Notes under the pieces: model-generated
What the model was told of the DNA's origin: nothing
Seen by the model: the letters and a program-made list of their open reading frames with translations, nothing else
Databases searched by the model: none
Origin: Pontibacillus chungwhensis
GTDB taxonomy: Bacteria; Bacillota; Bacilli; Bacillales; BH030062
Assembly (NCBI RefSeq): GCF_030166655.1
Contig: NZ_CP126446.1
Coordinates: 806,001-870,000, forward strand
Length of the DNA: 64,000 nt
Reading direction: 5' to 3'
Translations under genes and position numbers: made by a program
In this document: positions 17,483-25,139 of the stretch, piece by piece
Layout: every line of letters begins with the position of its first letter
How positions within the stretch are numbered: position 1 is the stretch's first letter

Positions 17483-18217
17483 GTGCAGGTGAATTCACAT
17501 ACGATTGAGAGGTCGAATAACGGGGCGCGGTATGCTTTAAAAAAGGGAGCGATTGCAGGCTTGCCGATTATGTTTGGGTACATGCCGATTGCAATTACAT
17601 ATGGGGTATTAGCAAGTGAAGCGGGTTTGAACTTGTTTGAGATTACGATGATGAGCGTGCTGGTGTTTGCAGGCGCAAGCCAGTTTGTGGCGACCAATAT
17701 GATCCTGACAGGGGTTGGAGCAATTGAAATTATACTGGCGACCTTTGTCCTTAATTTCCGGCATTTTGTTATGAGCTTTTCGTTTATGAATCAGGTTCGC
17801 TCTCTGTCCTTGAAATGGAAGATTCCGATGTCGCTTGGGTTAACAGATGAAACGTTTGCCGTTGGATCCCTTCACAAAAAGGAAGCGAGAGAACCCCATG
17901 GAGCTTTGTTTTATGCGGCTATGATTCTAGTCTCCTACGCTTCTTGGATTGGGGGATCTTTCCTTGGTGGGGTGTTAGGAGAGGTAATCCCAGCTGCTCT
18001 TAGTCAAAGTATGGTGGTGGCGTTATATGCGATGTTCATAGCGTTACTTGTTCCTTCTGTTAGGAAAGAGTGGAGGATTGGAATTATTGCTGTTATCAGT
18101 ATGGGAGTTAATTATGCGTTATCTTCATTAGGGGTCAGCGACGGTTGGGCCATCGTTACAGCTACACTTGTGGGCGGAGCAAGTGGAATTGGGTTATTAA
18201 AGGAGGAAGAAGCATGA
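17483..18217 (+). CDS. azlC: AzlC-type branched-chain amino acid exporter subunit
   Basis: 244 residues with about six to seven TM helices and the AzlC motifs GLPIMFGYMPIAITYGVLA, FAGASQFVATNM and FVLNFRHFVMSFSF. With AzlD it exports branched-chain amino acids or analogues such as azaleucine. GTG 17483 is chosen because GAGGG lies 7 nt upstream; GTG 17489 is an alternative. Its last codons overlap azlD by 4 bp (ATGA). Confidence 0.87.
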   Translation: MQVNSHTIERSNNGARYALKKGAIAGLPIMFGYMPIAITYGVLASEAGLNLFEITMMSVLVFAGASQFVATNMILTGVGAIEIILATFVLNFRHFVMSFSFMNQVRSLSLKWKIPMSLGLTDETFAVGSLHKKEAREPHGALFYAAMILVSYASWIGGSFLGGVLGEVIPAALSQSMVVALYAMFIALLVPSVRKEWRIGIIAVISMGVNYALSSLGVSDGWAIVTATLVGGASGIGLLKEEEA

Positions 18218-18507
18218 TATTCATCATTATGGGGATGGCACTCGTTACAATGATTCCTCGCTTTCTCCCTGCATTTGTGGTCGACCGTTGGACATTTCCT
18301 GCGTGGGTTTCTCGATGGCTGAACGCGATCCCTTATGCGGCGCTTGGAGCATTGATCTTTCCTGGTATTACGACTGTAATCGAGGGGGAGCCTCACGTAG
18401 GACTGATTGCTGGAGGAGTGGGTGTTGTATTAGCATTTTTCCGGGTCCATACGATTGTTACAGTTGTAGTGGCGATTGGAACGGTATATGTCCTGACGAT
18501 TGGATAA
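18214..18507 (+). CDS. azlD: AzlD-type small subunit of the branched-chain amino acid exporter
   Basis: 97 residues, almost fully hydrophobic, with TMIPRFLPAFVVDRW, WLNAIPYAALGALIFPG and a C-terminal helix, as in AzlD. It begins in the ATGA overlap with azlC behind AAGGAGGAAG, so the two are translationally coupled and act as one membrane complex. Confidence 0.9.
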   Translation: MIFIIMGMALVTMIPRFLPAFVVDRWTFPAWVSRWLNAIPYAALGALIFPGITTVIEGEPHVGLIAGGVGVVLAFFRVHTIVTVVVAIGTVYVLTIG

Positions 18508-18519
18508 AAGGCGTTTGTC

Positions 18520-18546
18520 ACGCTGTATGGCTATAAGCATATAGTA
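18520..18546 (+). promoter_or_regulatory. Sigma-K-like promoter of the coat-like gene
   Basis: AC (18520-18521), a 16-bp spacer and CATATAGTA (18538-18546) match the sigma-K consensus AC-N16-CATANNNTA. It lies 34 nt upstream of the start codon. Confidence 0.5.
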
Positions 18547-18579
18547 TAGGGAGCTTATTACGGAAGGAGCCATGACAGC

Positions 18580-19062
18580 ATGGATTATAGACAGAACGGT
18601 TTAAATTGGCTTGTAGGTCAATTGCTACCTGGGCAGGGTGGATATGGTGGAGGTTTTGGGGGCGGGTTTCCTCAACAACAACCATTTGGTCCTACCCCTG
18701 GTCAAGGAGGAGGGCAACCCCCATTTGGCCCACCACCTGGTCAGGGAGGAGGGCAACCCCCGTTTGGTCCACCACCTGGCCAAGGAGGAGGCGGTCAGCC
18801 CCCAATTGGTCCACCACCGGCGCAAGGTCAGTTTGACGGGTACGGCGGCCAACCGAGTGTGTTTGCGGTAGACCCTGGTGCTTTTTATAGATGTTTATAT
18901 CGCTATACGCGCGTTCGTTTAAATAACGGGAGAAGGTTCTGGTATTATCCAACCTTTATCGGAAGAACATCTGTGGGCGGATATCGTTGGAGACAGTCCC
19001 AGCAACGTTGGGTGTATTACGTAATTGATACAGATCGTATTTCTTCGTTTTCTTGTTCATAA
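18580..19062 (+). CDS. Gly/Pro-rich spore-coat-like protein
   Basis: 160 residues. Residues 15-85 are low complexity, with imperfect GQGGGQPPFGPPP repeats (three to four units, also visible as tandem DNA repeats). The C-terminal 70 residues are aromatic and basic (CLYRYTRVRLNNGRRFWYYP, GGYRWRQSQQRWVYYV) and end in Cys. I do not recognise a named family, but composition resembles spore coat or surface proteins. A sigma-K-like promoter stands upstream. GGAAGGAG is 11 nt from the ATG, slightly long. Confidence 0.7.
   Translation: MDYRQNGLNWLVGQLLPGQGGYGGGFGGGFPQQQPFGPTPGQGGGQPPFGPPPGQGGGQPPFGPPPGQGGGGQPPIGPPPAQGQFDGYGGQPSVFAVDPGAFYRCLYRYTRVRLNNGRRFWYYPTFIGRTSVGGYRWRQSQQRWVYYVIDTDRISSFSCS
18690..18820 (+). 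repeat. In-gene tandem repeat coding GQGGGQPPFGPPP
   Basis: Near-identical units of about 39-42 bp (GGTCAAGGAGGAGGGCAACC and variants) repeat three to four times; copy number could change by slippage without a frameshift. Confidence 0.8.
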
Positions 19063-19065
19063 ATT

Positions 19066-19095
19066 AAAAAAACGTCATCTTCTGATGGCGTTTTT
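19066..19095 (+). terminator. Terminator of the coat-like gene
   Basis: AACGTCATC-TTCT-GATGGCGTTTTT; one mismatch in the stem. Confidence 0.8.
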
Positions 19096-19169
19096 CTATA
19101 CATAAGGAGGAATACCGAATACAATAAAAGTAAGGATACGTAAATGTTGACCAGGGGGAGGAGATGCAG

Positions 19170-19709
19170 TTGTATACAATTCGAAGAGCGACCCAGGAAG
19201 ACGCTAAAGCGATTGCTTATGTACATGTAGAAAGTTGGAGAACAACCTATCAACCGCTGCTGGAGGAAGAAGACATCCAGAGCTTAACATTAGAGAACCG
19301 CATTACGTTATGGGAAACGATTTTAAAAGCTCCGATTAATAATCAAACGATCTTTGTGGCTACAGATGAATCGGAGAAGGTGGTTGGGTTTATATCAGGA
19401 GGAAAAGAGCGGACCAAGGTGTACGGCTATGATGGTGAAATCTATGCCATTTACCTGTTAGATGAGGTGCGAAAGAAGGGCCTTGGCACGGAATTATTGA
19501 AAGCGTTTACGAACGATATGGCGCAAAAAGGATATGGTTCTATTCTTGTATGGGTATTAACTCGTAACCCCAACAAACGATTCTATGAACGGTACGGTGC
19601 AGTTGCAGTGGAAGCCGAAAATATAACAATAGGAAAAGGGACGTATGAGGAGACGGCTTATGGATGGAAGCATTTAGACCACCTTTTAGAAACGCTGCCG
19701 GCTTCTTAA
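19170..19709 (+). CDS. GNAT family N-acetyltransferase
   Basis: A full-length GNAT of 179 residues: YTIRRATQEDAKAIAYVHVESWRTTY start, acetyl-CoA loop DEVRKKGLGTELLKAF, and C-terminal NPNKRFYERYGA. Substrate unknown; such proteins often acetylate small molecules. TTG 19170 is preferred over ATG 19164 because the GGAGG core (19157-19161) is 8 nt from the TTG but only 2 nt from the ATG. Transcribed toward the CDF gene across a long palindrome. Confidence 0.9.
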   Translation: MYTIRRATQEDAKAIAYVHVESWRTTYQPLLEEEDIQSLTLENRITLWETILKAPINNQTIFVATDESEKVVGFISGGKERTKVYGYDGEIYAIYLLDEVRKKGLGTELLKAFTNDMAQKGYGSILVWVLTRNPNKRFYERYGAVAVEAENITIGKGTYEETAYGWKHLDHLLETLPAS

Positions 19710-19736
19710 GGGAGCATTCTTATAAGTTATAAAATT

Positions 19737-19792
19737 ACACCAGATATACAAAAAGAGCTTGGAATCCCAAGCTCTTTTTGTATATCTGGTGT
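19737..19792. terminator. Bidirectional terminator inside a 26-bp perfect palindrome
   Basis: Arms 19737-19762 and 19767-19792 are perfect reverse complements around AATC. The inner part (AAAAAGAGCTTGG/CCAAGCTCTTTTT) is a normal two-way terminator; the outer ACACCAGATATAC arms extend it far beyond what termination needs. Confidence 0.92.
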
Positions 19793-19802
19793 GTGAGTCA
19801 TG

Positions 19803-20693
19803 CTAGCTATTCTGAGTGTGATCTTCGTCATGATACGGTTCGATATGAATATGAGTGTGATAGATACCGTGTTCATCAGCTAATGAATCCTCAAGGCGGT
19901 CTGTGATGTCATGACCTTGCTGCACGCTAAGTTCTGGATCCACTAGGATGGTTGCGTCAACGAGTACCTGGTTGCCGTGTAAGCGGGCTTTTACATCTTC
20001 CACGACTTTCACATCACTATCCTGATTGAGTGTTTCTTTAACTTGATCGAGAAGCTCCTCATTAACGCCATCTGTTAACGTATGGGAAGCGTCGCGGAAA
20101 ATATCATAAGCTGTTTTACAAATAATAAGTCCAACTATAAAACCAGCGACGGGATCAAGCCAAAAAGCACCAAATTGAGCACCTATAATTCCGATGAAAG
20201 CGCCAATACTGACGAGGGCATCTGAGCGATTATCCTGAGCTGCTGCATATAAGGAGTGACTGTTGATCCGTTTGGATAAGCGTAAGTTATAGAGATACAC
20301 TCCATACATAACTACGGCTGCACCAGCTGCTGTCCATGCAGTTAGCAGACTTGGTTGTGCCTCTTGCCCAGCGAAGATTTGCTGAATGGTTTCGTAGATA
20401 ACCTGTAGTCCTACAGTCATCATAATGAAAGCAGCAATTAATGAGCCGATGGTTTCAGCCCTGAAGTGTCCATAGTGGTGGTCTTTATCAGGTGGCTTAC
20501 GTGAAATGCGTAACCCGATCAGTACGGCTAGGGATGCAATAACGTCCGTTACGTTGTTTAAGCCATCTGCGCGTAACGCCTCTGATTGACCAATAGAAGC
20601 AATAATTAATTTTGTGGCAGACAATATGAGATAAGCACAGATGCTAATCCATGCACCTTGCTCACCTTTTTTTAGGTTCTCATATTCATTCAT
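19803..20693 (-). CDS. Cation diffusion facilitator (CDF) metal exporter, MneS/MneP-like
   Basis: 296 residues with six TM helices and a cytoplasmic ferredoxin-like domain (from about residue 205). Metal-site segments are DGLNNVTDV in TM2 and DNRSDALV in TM5; HHYGH lies between helices. The Asn-Asp pattern and the LKKGEQGAW start resemble Bacillus manganese exporters (MneS/YeaB). It exports a divalent metal by proton exchange, as a dimer in the membrane. The long C-terminal His/Asp-rich tail (THIHIEPYHDEDH) may bind metal. Manganese is inferred. Confidence 0.87.
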   Translation of the reverse strand: MNEYENLKKGEQGAWISICAYLILSATKLIIASIGQSEALRADGLNNVTDVIASLAVLIGLRISRKPPDKDHHYGHFRAETIGSLIAAFIMMTVGLQVIYETIQQIFAGQEAQPSLLTAWTAAGAAVVMYGVYLYNLRLSKRINSHSLYAAAQDNRSDALVSIGAFIGIIGAQFGAFWLDPVAGFIVGLIICKTAYDIFRDASHTLTDGVNEELLDQVKETLNQDSDVKVVEDVKARLHGNQVLVDATILVDPELSVQQGHDITDRLEDSLADEHGIYHTHIHIEPYHDEDHTQNS

Positions 20694-21022
20694 GTCGTGA
20701 TCCTCCGTTCCCTCTCTATAAGCCTTATATAGCTTACCAAAAGGGATTCATATGAGTCTAGAGAAAAAAACGTTGCTATCTTCACTTCTATTGTCACTAT
20801 AAAATAATGTTTCCTTAACCCAATTTTATATCCTGAAGCAAAAATGGGTAAAAAGACCTGTTTATTGTCATATTTGTAATCTAAATGTTGAATTGGGGAT
20901 TAATCTATTCTTAAAAGGGTATTCATTTATTAAGAAATTATTTTAATCTAATTATTTGCACAAACAGAACGGTAGACGACAGATTAGCTTTAGGAATTTC
21001 TATGACAAAAGGGGTGAAGCCA
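20694..21022. other. Gene-free AT-rich spacer
   Basis: Apart from presumed promoters of the two flanking divergent genes, I see no coding frame, strong hairpin or repeat here. Confidence 0.5.
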
Positions 21023-21238
21023 TTGATTAAAGAAACTGTGATCATTGAAGGCTCTGTGCGTGGAATGAAGTTTTCTAAGCCTATTTTGTTACAGTTCAAT
21101 CCTTCAGAAGAGAACATAGAAGAGGCCATTATTAAGTTTTTTAATAGCCATGCTCAGTCTTTTGAAGAATTAGCCGTTCAGCGCGGCTGGAGAGATTCAT
21201 ATTGGACGTTCCCTCAATATTATGAACTCGTAATTTAA
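21023..21238 (+). CDS. Conserved-looking small protein of 71 residues, unknown
   Basis: A TTG start follows AAAGGGGTG by 7 nt. The protein is soluble and mixed alpha/beta: KETVIIEGSVRGMKFSKPIL, then FNPSEENIEEAIIKFFNSHAQSFEELA and an aromatic tail (GWRDSYWTFPQYYELV). I do not recognise it. Codon use and ribosome site look genuine. Monocistronic with no sharp terminator seen. Confidence 0.6.
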   Translation: MIKETVIIEGSVRGMKFSKPILLQFNPSEENIEEAIIKFFNSHAQSFEELAVQRGWRDSYWTFPQYYELVI

Positions 21239-21366
21239 TACATCATGAAGGAAGACAATCCATATAGGGTTGTCTTTCGTTTTGTTTAATAAGAGGCCGT
21301 GATTCCCTTGAAATGGCTGATAAAAAAGACCATTTTAAAAAAAATATCTCGAATTTGAAACTCTTT

Positions 21367-21398
21367 GTTTTGAGCTAAGTGCAGGTTGGGTATATACT
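21367..21398 (+). promoter_or_regulatory. Overlapping sigma-A and sigma-B-like promoters of wrbA
   Basis: TTGAGC (21370-21375), 17 bp, TATACT (21393-21398) is a good sigma-A promoter. GTTTTG (21367-21372), 15 bp, GGGTAT (21388-21393) resembles a sigma-B promoter on the same DNA. Confidence 0.5.
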
Positions 21399-21472
21399 AT
21401 AAGCATCCCCATTCTTTCATTTTGTGGAAAAGATGGGTCGACTATACTGATTGGATTAAAGGAGAGATTAGA

Positions 21473-22072
21473 TTGACAAACATTGCAGTGGTTTATTACA
21501 GTTCTACCGGTACAAATTACAAATTAGCAAAATGGGCAGAAGAAGCAGCTAAAGAGGCGGGCGCTGAGGTAAAACTTGTACGCGTAGCAGAAACAGCACC
21601 TGAAGAAGCAATCGCTCAGAATCCAGCTTGGAAGAAGCATTTAGAAGAGACAAAAGATGTTCCCGTTGCTTCAAATGATGACCTAGAATGGGCCGATGGT
21701 TTTATCTTTAGTGTACCCACTCGATTTGGGAATGTGCCTGCTCAAGTGAAGTCTTTCTTAGACGCAACAGGTGGACTTTGGTTTAACGGGAAACTTGTAA
21801 ATAAAGTCGTCAGTGCAATGTCATCTGCTCAAAATCCTCATGGTGGTCAAGAACAAACAATCACGAACCTTTATACAACGATGTTCCACTGGGGAGCCAT
21901 TGTAGCTGCACCAGGATACTCTGATCAAGCAGTCTTTGCTGGCGGAGGAAATCCATATGGTACATCTGTAACCGTAGGCCAAGACGGTAACATGCAAGAA
22001 GATGTAGAAGCGGCAGTAAGACATCAGGCGAAACGTACGGTTGATATTGCGAGCCGTATTCATAGTAAATAA
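21473..22072 (+). CDS. wrbA: NAD(P)H:quinone oxidoreductase, WrbA family
   Basis: 199 residues, the usual WrbA length. FMN-binding loop VVYYSSTGTNYKLAKWA at the start, PTRFGNVPAQVKSFLDATG in the middle, and GGQEQTITNLYTTMFHWGAIV. It reduces quinones by two electrons with NAD(P)H, avoiding semiquinone stress, and forms cytoplasmic tetramers. TTG 21473 is chosen because AAAGGAGAG lies just upstream. The promoter region suggests basal plus general-stress expression. Confidence 0.92.
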   Translation: MTNIAVVYYSSTGTNYKLAKWAEEAAKEAGAEVKLVRVAETAPEEAIAQNPAWKKHLEETKDVPVASNDDLEWADGFIFSVPTRFGNVPAQVKSFLDATGGLWFNGKLVNKVVSAMSSAQNPHGGQEQTITNLYTTMFHWGAIVAAPGYSDQAVFAGGGNPYGTSVTVGQDGNMQEDVEAAVRHQAKRTVDIASRIHSK

Positions 22073-22077
22073 ATGAT

Positions 22078-22107
22078 AAAAAGGCTATCCATTTGGATAG
22101 CCTTTTT
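22078..22107 (+). terminator. Terminator of wrbA
   Basis: AAAGGCTATCC-ATTT-GGATAGCCTTTTT. Confidence 0.9.
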
Positions 22108-22159
22108 ATTTAGGCTCTATAGCTTGAAAGTGTGTCCGTTGGTTTTGGAATGAGCAGCG

Positions 22160-22432
22160 TAAGGTGAATCGGGAAATCACTCGCTTTCCGCGGCGAGCTG
22201 GGGAGCCTCCTCACTCGCTAACGCTCCCTCCGGGGTCTCCTCTAGATAGAAATGTGCAAGCGTGGTGCCTAGGACCGTACGGACAAGACAGCTTTTTGGA
22301 AAAGGCGATAAGCCTTTGGAAAAAAGATGACTTGTCTCGCTAGGTCCTCCACGCTGGAACTAGACTGGCTTCTATTGCCGCAGGAGTCTCGCAATTTCCC
22401 GATTCACCTTGCGATATATGGATAAAGGAAAC
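22160..22432. repeat. GTTTCC-class palindromic element interrupted by a second repeat (copy 4)
   Basis: Outer stem AAGGTGAATCGGGAAAT (22161-22177) pairs perfectly with 22394-22410. The core is split at GGGGTCTCC by about 135 bp of unrelated hairpin sequence, then resumes with TGCCGCAGGAGTCTCGCAA. Confidence 0.85.
22240..22375. repeat. Inserted hairpin element of a second family
   Basis: Bounded by TCTAGATAGAA and GGCTTCTAT. It has nested pairing: AGCGTGG/AGGACC with GGTCCTCCACGCT, GACAAG with CTTGTC, and AAAGGC with GCCTTT. It resembles the CTAGGCGC-type GGAACTAGAC repeats seen in other Bacillaceae (from memory). Confidence 0.7.
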
Positions 22433-22524
22433 ATCCCTTATGGGGGAGTGGTTCAGCTTTTCCACCTCGCCCGCGGAAACGGAACCGTTCCCAAGACACC
22501 CCAAGCACTCATAAAACGACGGCC
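22433..22524. repeat. Right-half remnant of a GGCCGTTA-class element
   Basis: CTCGCCCGCGGAAACGGAAC and CGTTCCCAAGACACCCCAAG with the ACGGCCC terminus match the right half of copy 1. Confidence 0.75.
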
Positions 22525-22549
22525 CTTTCCAACTAAAATAGCAGAGAAA

Positions 22550-22999
22550 TTACATATAATCTTTTACTGTACCAAAGTAGATATTTCCGCTGTATTGGGG
22601 GAGGTTGCTTCTGAATTGTATCCATATTGGGGATTCTTTCAAAAAAGGGTATGTTTCTAGTAGCCAGCGTTCTCCGTAAAAGATTCCTTTGAGGGCTGTG
22701 CTCATTTCTCTCATGAAAATTTGATAGCGGATCTGTTGTGCTGTTTCAGGAATGTCTTCTGTTCCCACTAGGACACTCCCTTGAAATTGCACCTGATTGT
22801 TCTTAGGTTGCGTCCACCATCCGAATACTTCATCCCGCATCTCATTTGTCTGGTCCGTCGCAAATTCCTTTGAAACGGTTAAGAACAAATCACCTGTCTG
22901 ATCTGAATGGGTAAGGGTGTAGGTTCTTTCAGAGAAAGGAGTGAAATGTTCTATATCAGGCCTATATTGGGTATAGAGTTTAAATGGAGAGAAGCTCAT
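22550..22999 (-). CDS. Staygreen (SGR) family protein
   Basis: 149 residues matching the staygreen family: SERTYTLTHSDQTGDLFLTV, RDEVFGWW, QFQGSVLVG, QIRYQIFMREMSTALKGIFYGE, and YPFLKESPIWIQFRSN. Plant SGR removes Mg from chlorophyll a. Some bacterial homologues have Mg-dechelatase activity in vitro, but this organism shows no sign of making chlorophyll, so its role is open. AGGAGG precedes the ATG by 7 nt. No partner gene is close; a composite repeat lies just downstream. Confidence 0.88.
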   Translation of the reverse strand: MSFSPFKLYTQYRPDIEHFTPFSERTYTLTHSDQTGDLFLTVSKEFATDQTNEMRDEVFGWWTQPKNNQVQFQGSVLVGTEDIPETAQQIRYQIFMREMSTALKGIFYGERWLLETYPFLKESPIWIQFRSNLPQYSGNIYFGTVKDYM

Positions 23000-23208
23000 C
23001 CATGATCCTCCTGTTCATTAAAGGATTAATCTTTATTCTTATATTTTATGCGCGTAAGGAAAATAAGGAACGATTGAGCAAATTCCCTACAGCCTCTTAG
23101 GTTTGATAGAGAAAAACGTGGGGAACATAGAATCAATAGCAATTTTATCAGAAAATTGTTTCAATTTATAAAGATCTATCATATACTACTTAAAAGGGGG
23201 AGAGTTCC

Positions 23209-23451
23209 ATGAGAAAGGAAAAAATGTCGTACGCCCTAACTTGGTTCCCTATGAAAGATCGAGATGTGATTCACGCCAAACGTGACGTCCCTTACGAGAT
23301 TAAATTAGCGAGCACTTTAGCATTAGATGAGCTTTGCTACAAGTGGAACAAATCAAACCTGGAAGCCCAGATTAATGAGGCAATTGACCTTGGTGATCAA
23401 GAACGCCTGCTTCAATTAAGTGAAGTTTATAAACCTTACACATACGAATGA
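23209..23451 (+). CDS. Small IDEAL-domain protein
   Basis: 80 residues. The C-terminal half is an IDEAL domain: LALDELCYKWNKSNLEAQIN followed by EAIDLGDQERLLQLSEVYKPY. IDEAL occurs alone or fused to UPF0302 (YpiB) in Bacilli and is thought to mediate protein contacts. The N-terminal SYALTWFPMKDRDVIHAKRD has no match I know. GGGGGAG precedes the ATG; ATG 23224 is an alternative. A terminator follows 30 nt later, so it is monocistronic. Confidence 0.82.
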   Translation: MRKEKMSYALTWFPMKDRDVIHAKRDVPYEIKLASTLALDELCYKWNKSNLEAQINEAIDLGDQERLLQLSEVYKPYTYE

Positions 23452-23479
23452 TGAATTGTACATGATGAACGGATGAAGA

Positions 23480-23516
23480 AGCCGCTACCCGAGTTCTGAC
23501 TCGGAGCGGCTTTTTT
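23480..23516 (+). terminator. Terminator of the IDEAL gene
   Basis: AGCCGCT-A-CCCGAGT-TCTG-ACTCGG-A-GCGGCTTTTTT. Confidence 0.9.
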
Positions 23517-23629
23517 GTTGTTTAAATAGATTTAAAAAATAGGTTTAGGTAAATCGAACTACCCAAAAAGTGAGAAAAAATGTAAAATGATAGATAGAGC
23601 TATACTTTTGAAAAGGAGGAAGATTAAGA

Positions 23630-25102
23630 ATGGAGCAATCTCATATGAAAGATAAGGTTCAGAATAAGCAAAATAGCGTTCTAATAAGTGTTTTGCTTCT
23701 TTCTGTGATTCTTGGAGTAGGGGCTGAGTATATTGTACAAGCTCCGCAGATGAATATGATCACGATTGGTGGCGGTGGATTAGTAAGTGTACTCATAATG
23801 GGTTTGTTGCACTGGAAGAAACGTTTTATTTCTGTCATTCCATACATAGCAGTAGGGAGCCTTTCACTCATTGCCTTAATCGTTATGATTTCTTCAGGTT
23901 ATGTAACCAATTTTCTCTTTGCTTTTTATGTGTTAGCCGTAGCAGCCATTTCTCTTTCTGTGCGAGTTCTTTCAGTCGGAGGAGCGCTTGGGTCACTATT
24001 GCTTGTCTATTTTGCGCTAGAGAAAGGAAAAGCACTTGGCTTTGACTCCCGTGCGATTACAATTGCTTTTGTGTTTTATGGTTTAATCTTTATTGTTTTA
24101 ATGACACAAGTCCGCTTAACGAAACGTCTTCTCACCCAAACAGAACAATCTCTTGAGGATAGTGAAACGCTCGTAGCGAAACAGACAACACAAGTAGACC
24201 TCATTCATCAGACCGCTCAAACCGTTTACCAACACATGAAGGAAATCGGTGAGGCGAGTTTCGAAAGTAGCAACACCATGAATGAAATGAATGCTTCTTT
24301 TCATGAAATATCTTTAGCTTCTCATACACAAGCTTCATCTGTGACGGATATCACGGACGCTACAGATCAGGCAAACGGACTTCTTGAAACCATGATTCAA
24401 GCATTCGAAGAACTTGTCCAGGCTGGTCACAAGATGCATACAAATGCTTCGGACGGAATGGGATCTATCCAGCAACTAACCGACACAATGACCGAGGTTC
24501 AATCCTCTTTTCGAAAAATGAGCGCAAAGATGAAAGGGCTTACAGAAGGTATTGAAGAATCTACACGCTTTACACAACAAATTCAAAGAATTGCTGAACA
24601 AACGAATTTATTAGCTTTAAACGCTAGTATCGAAGCGGCACGTGCTGGTGAGGCAGGGAAGGGTTTTGCGGTTGTGGCCAATGAAGTTAGGAAACTCGCA
24701 GAAACATCAAATGCCACCGCCCAACAGATTAATGAAAACCTTCTTTCCATTCAAAAGGAGGCGTATGAGACAGAGTCTCTCGTTAAAAAGAATCAGGATC
24801 ACCTGGAAGAGAGTATAGGTGTTACAGAAGAGACGGCGAGCACATTCCACGTGATCACAAGGGAGATTTCTCTATTTATTGAGCAATTAACAACTTTTGG
24901 GGAGCAAGCTGAAGATATCCGGCAATCTTCACAAGGTATTGATCAATCTGTACATGAACTGGCCTCAGTCATTCAGCAAACTGCTGCTACGATGCAGCAG
25001 TTACAATCGACAATTGGCACACAAGCTGATAAACAAGAGAAGCTAAAGAATTCGATTGCCTTCACAAAAAAAGCCGTAGAAGAACTGGAGCGGCAACACT
25101 AA
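23630..25102 (+). CDS. Methyl-accepting chemotaxis protein with integral-membrane sensor
   Basis: 490 residues. Residues 15-170 form about six TM helices with very short loops, so there is no large extracellular sensor and no clear HAMP domain. The rest is the coiled-coil signalling domain, with the conserved tip [20 protein letters not shown] (about residue 322) and [13 protein letters not shown]. It would signal through CheW/CheA to the flagellar motor, sensing something in or at the membrane. AAAGGAGG precedes the ATG. No che genes are adjacent. Confidence 0.9.
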   Translation: MEQSHMKDKVQNKQNSVLISVLLLSVILGVGAEYIVQAPQMNMITIGGGGLVSVLIMGLLHWKKRFISVIPYIAVGSLSLIALIVMISSGYVTNFLFAFYVLAVAAISLSVRVLSVGGALGSLLLVYFALEKGKALGFDSRAITIAFVFYGLIFIVLMTQVRLTKRLLTQTEQSLEDSETLVAKQTTQVDLIHQTAQTVYQHMKEIGEASFESSNTMNEMNASFHEISLASHTQASSVTDITDATDQANGLLETMIQAFEELVQAGHKMHTNASDGMGSIQQLTDTMTEVQSSFRKMSAKMKGLTEGIEESTRFTQQIQRIAEQTNLLALNASIEAARAGEAGKGFAVVANEVRKLAETSNATAQQINENLLSIQKEAYETESLVKKNQDHLEESIGVTEETASTFHVITREISLFIEQLTTFGEQAEDIRQSSQGIDQSVHELASVIQQTAATMQQLQSTIGTQADKQEKLKNSIAFTKKAVEELERQH

Positions 25103-25103
25103 A

Positions 25104-25135
25104 GAAGGAGAGACAAATCCATTGTCTCTCCTTCT
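25104..25135. terminator. Bidirectional terminator between the MCP and M23 genes
   Basis: GAAGGAGAGACAA-TCCA-TTGTCTCTCCTTC. Confidence 0.82.
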
Positions 25136-25139
25136 TTCA

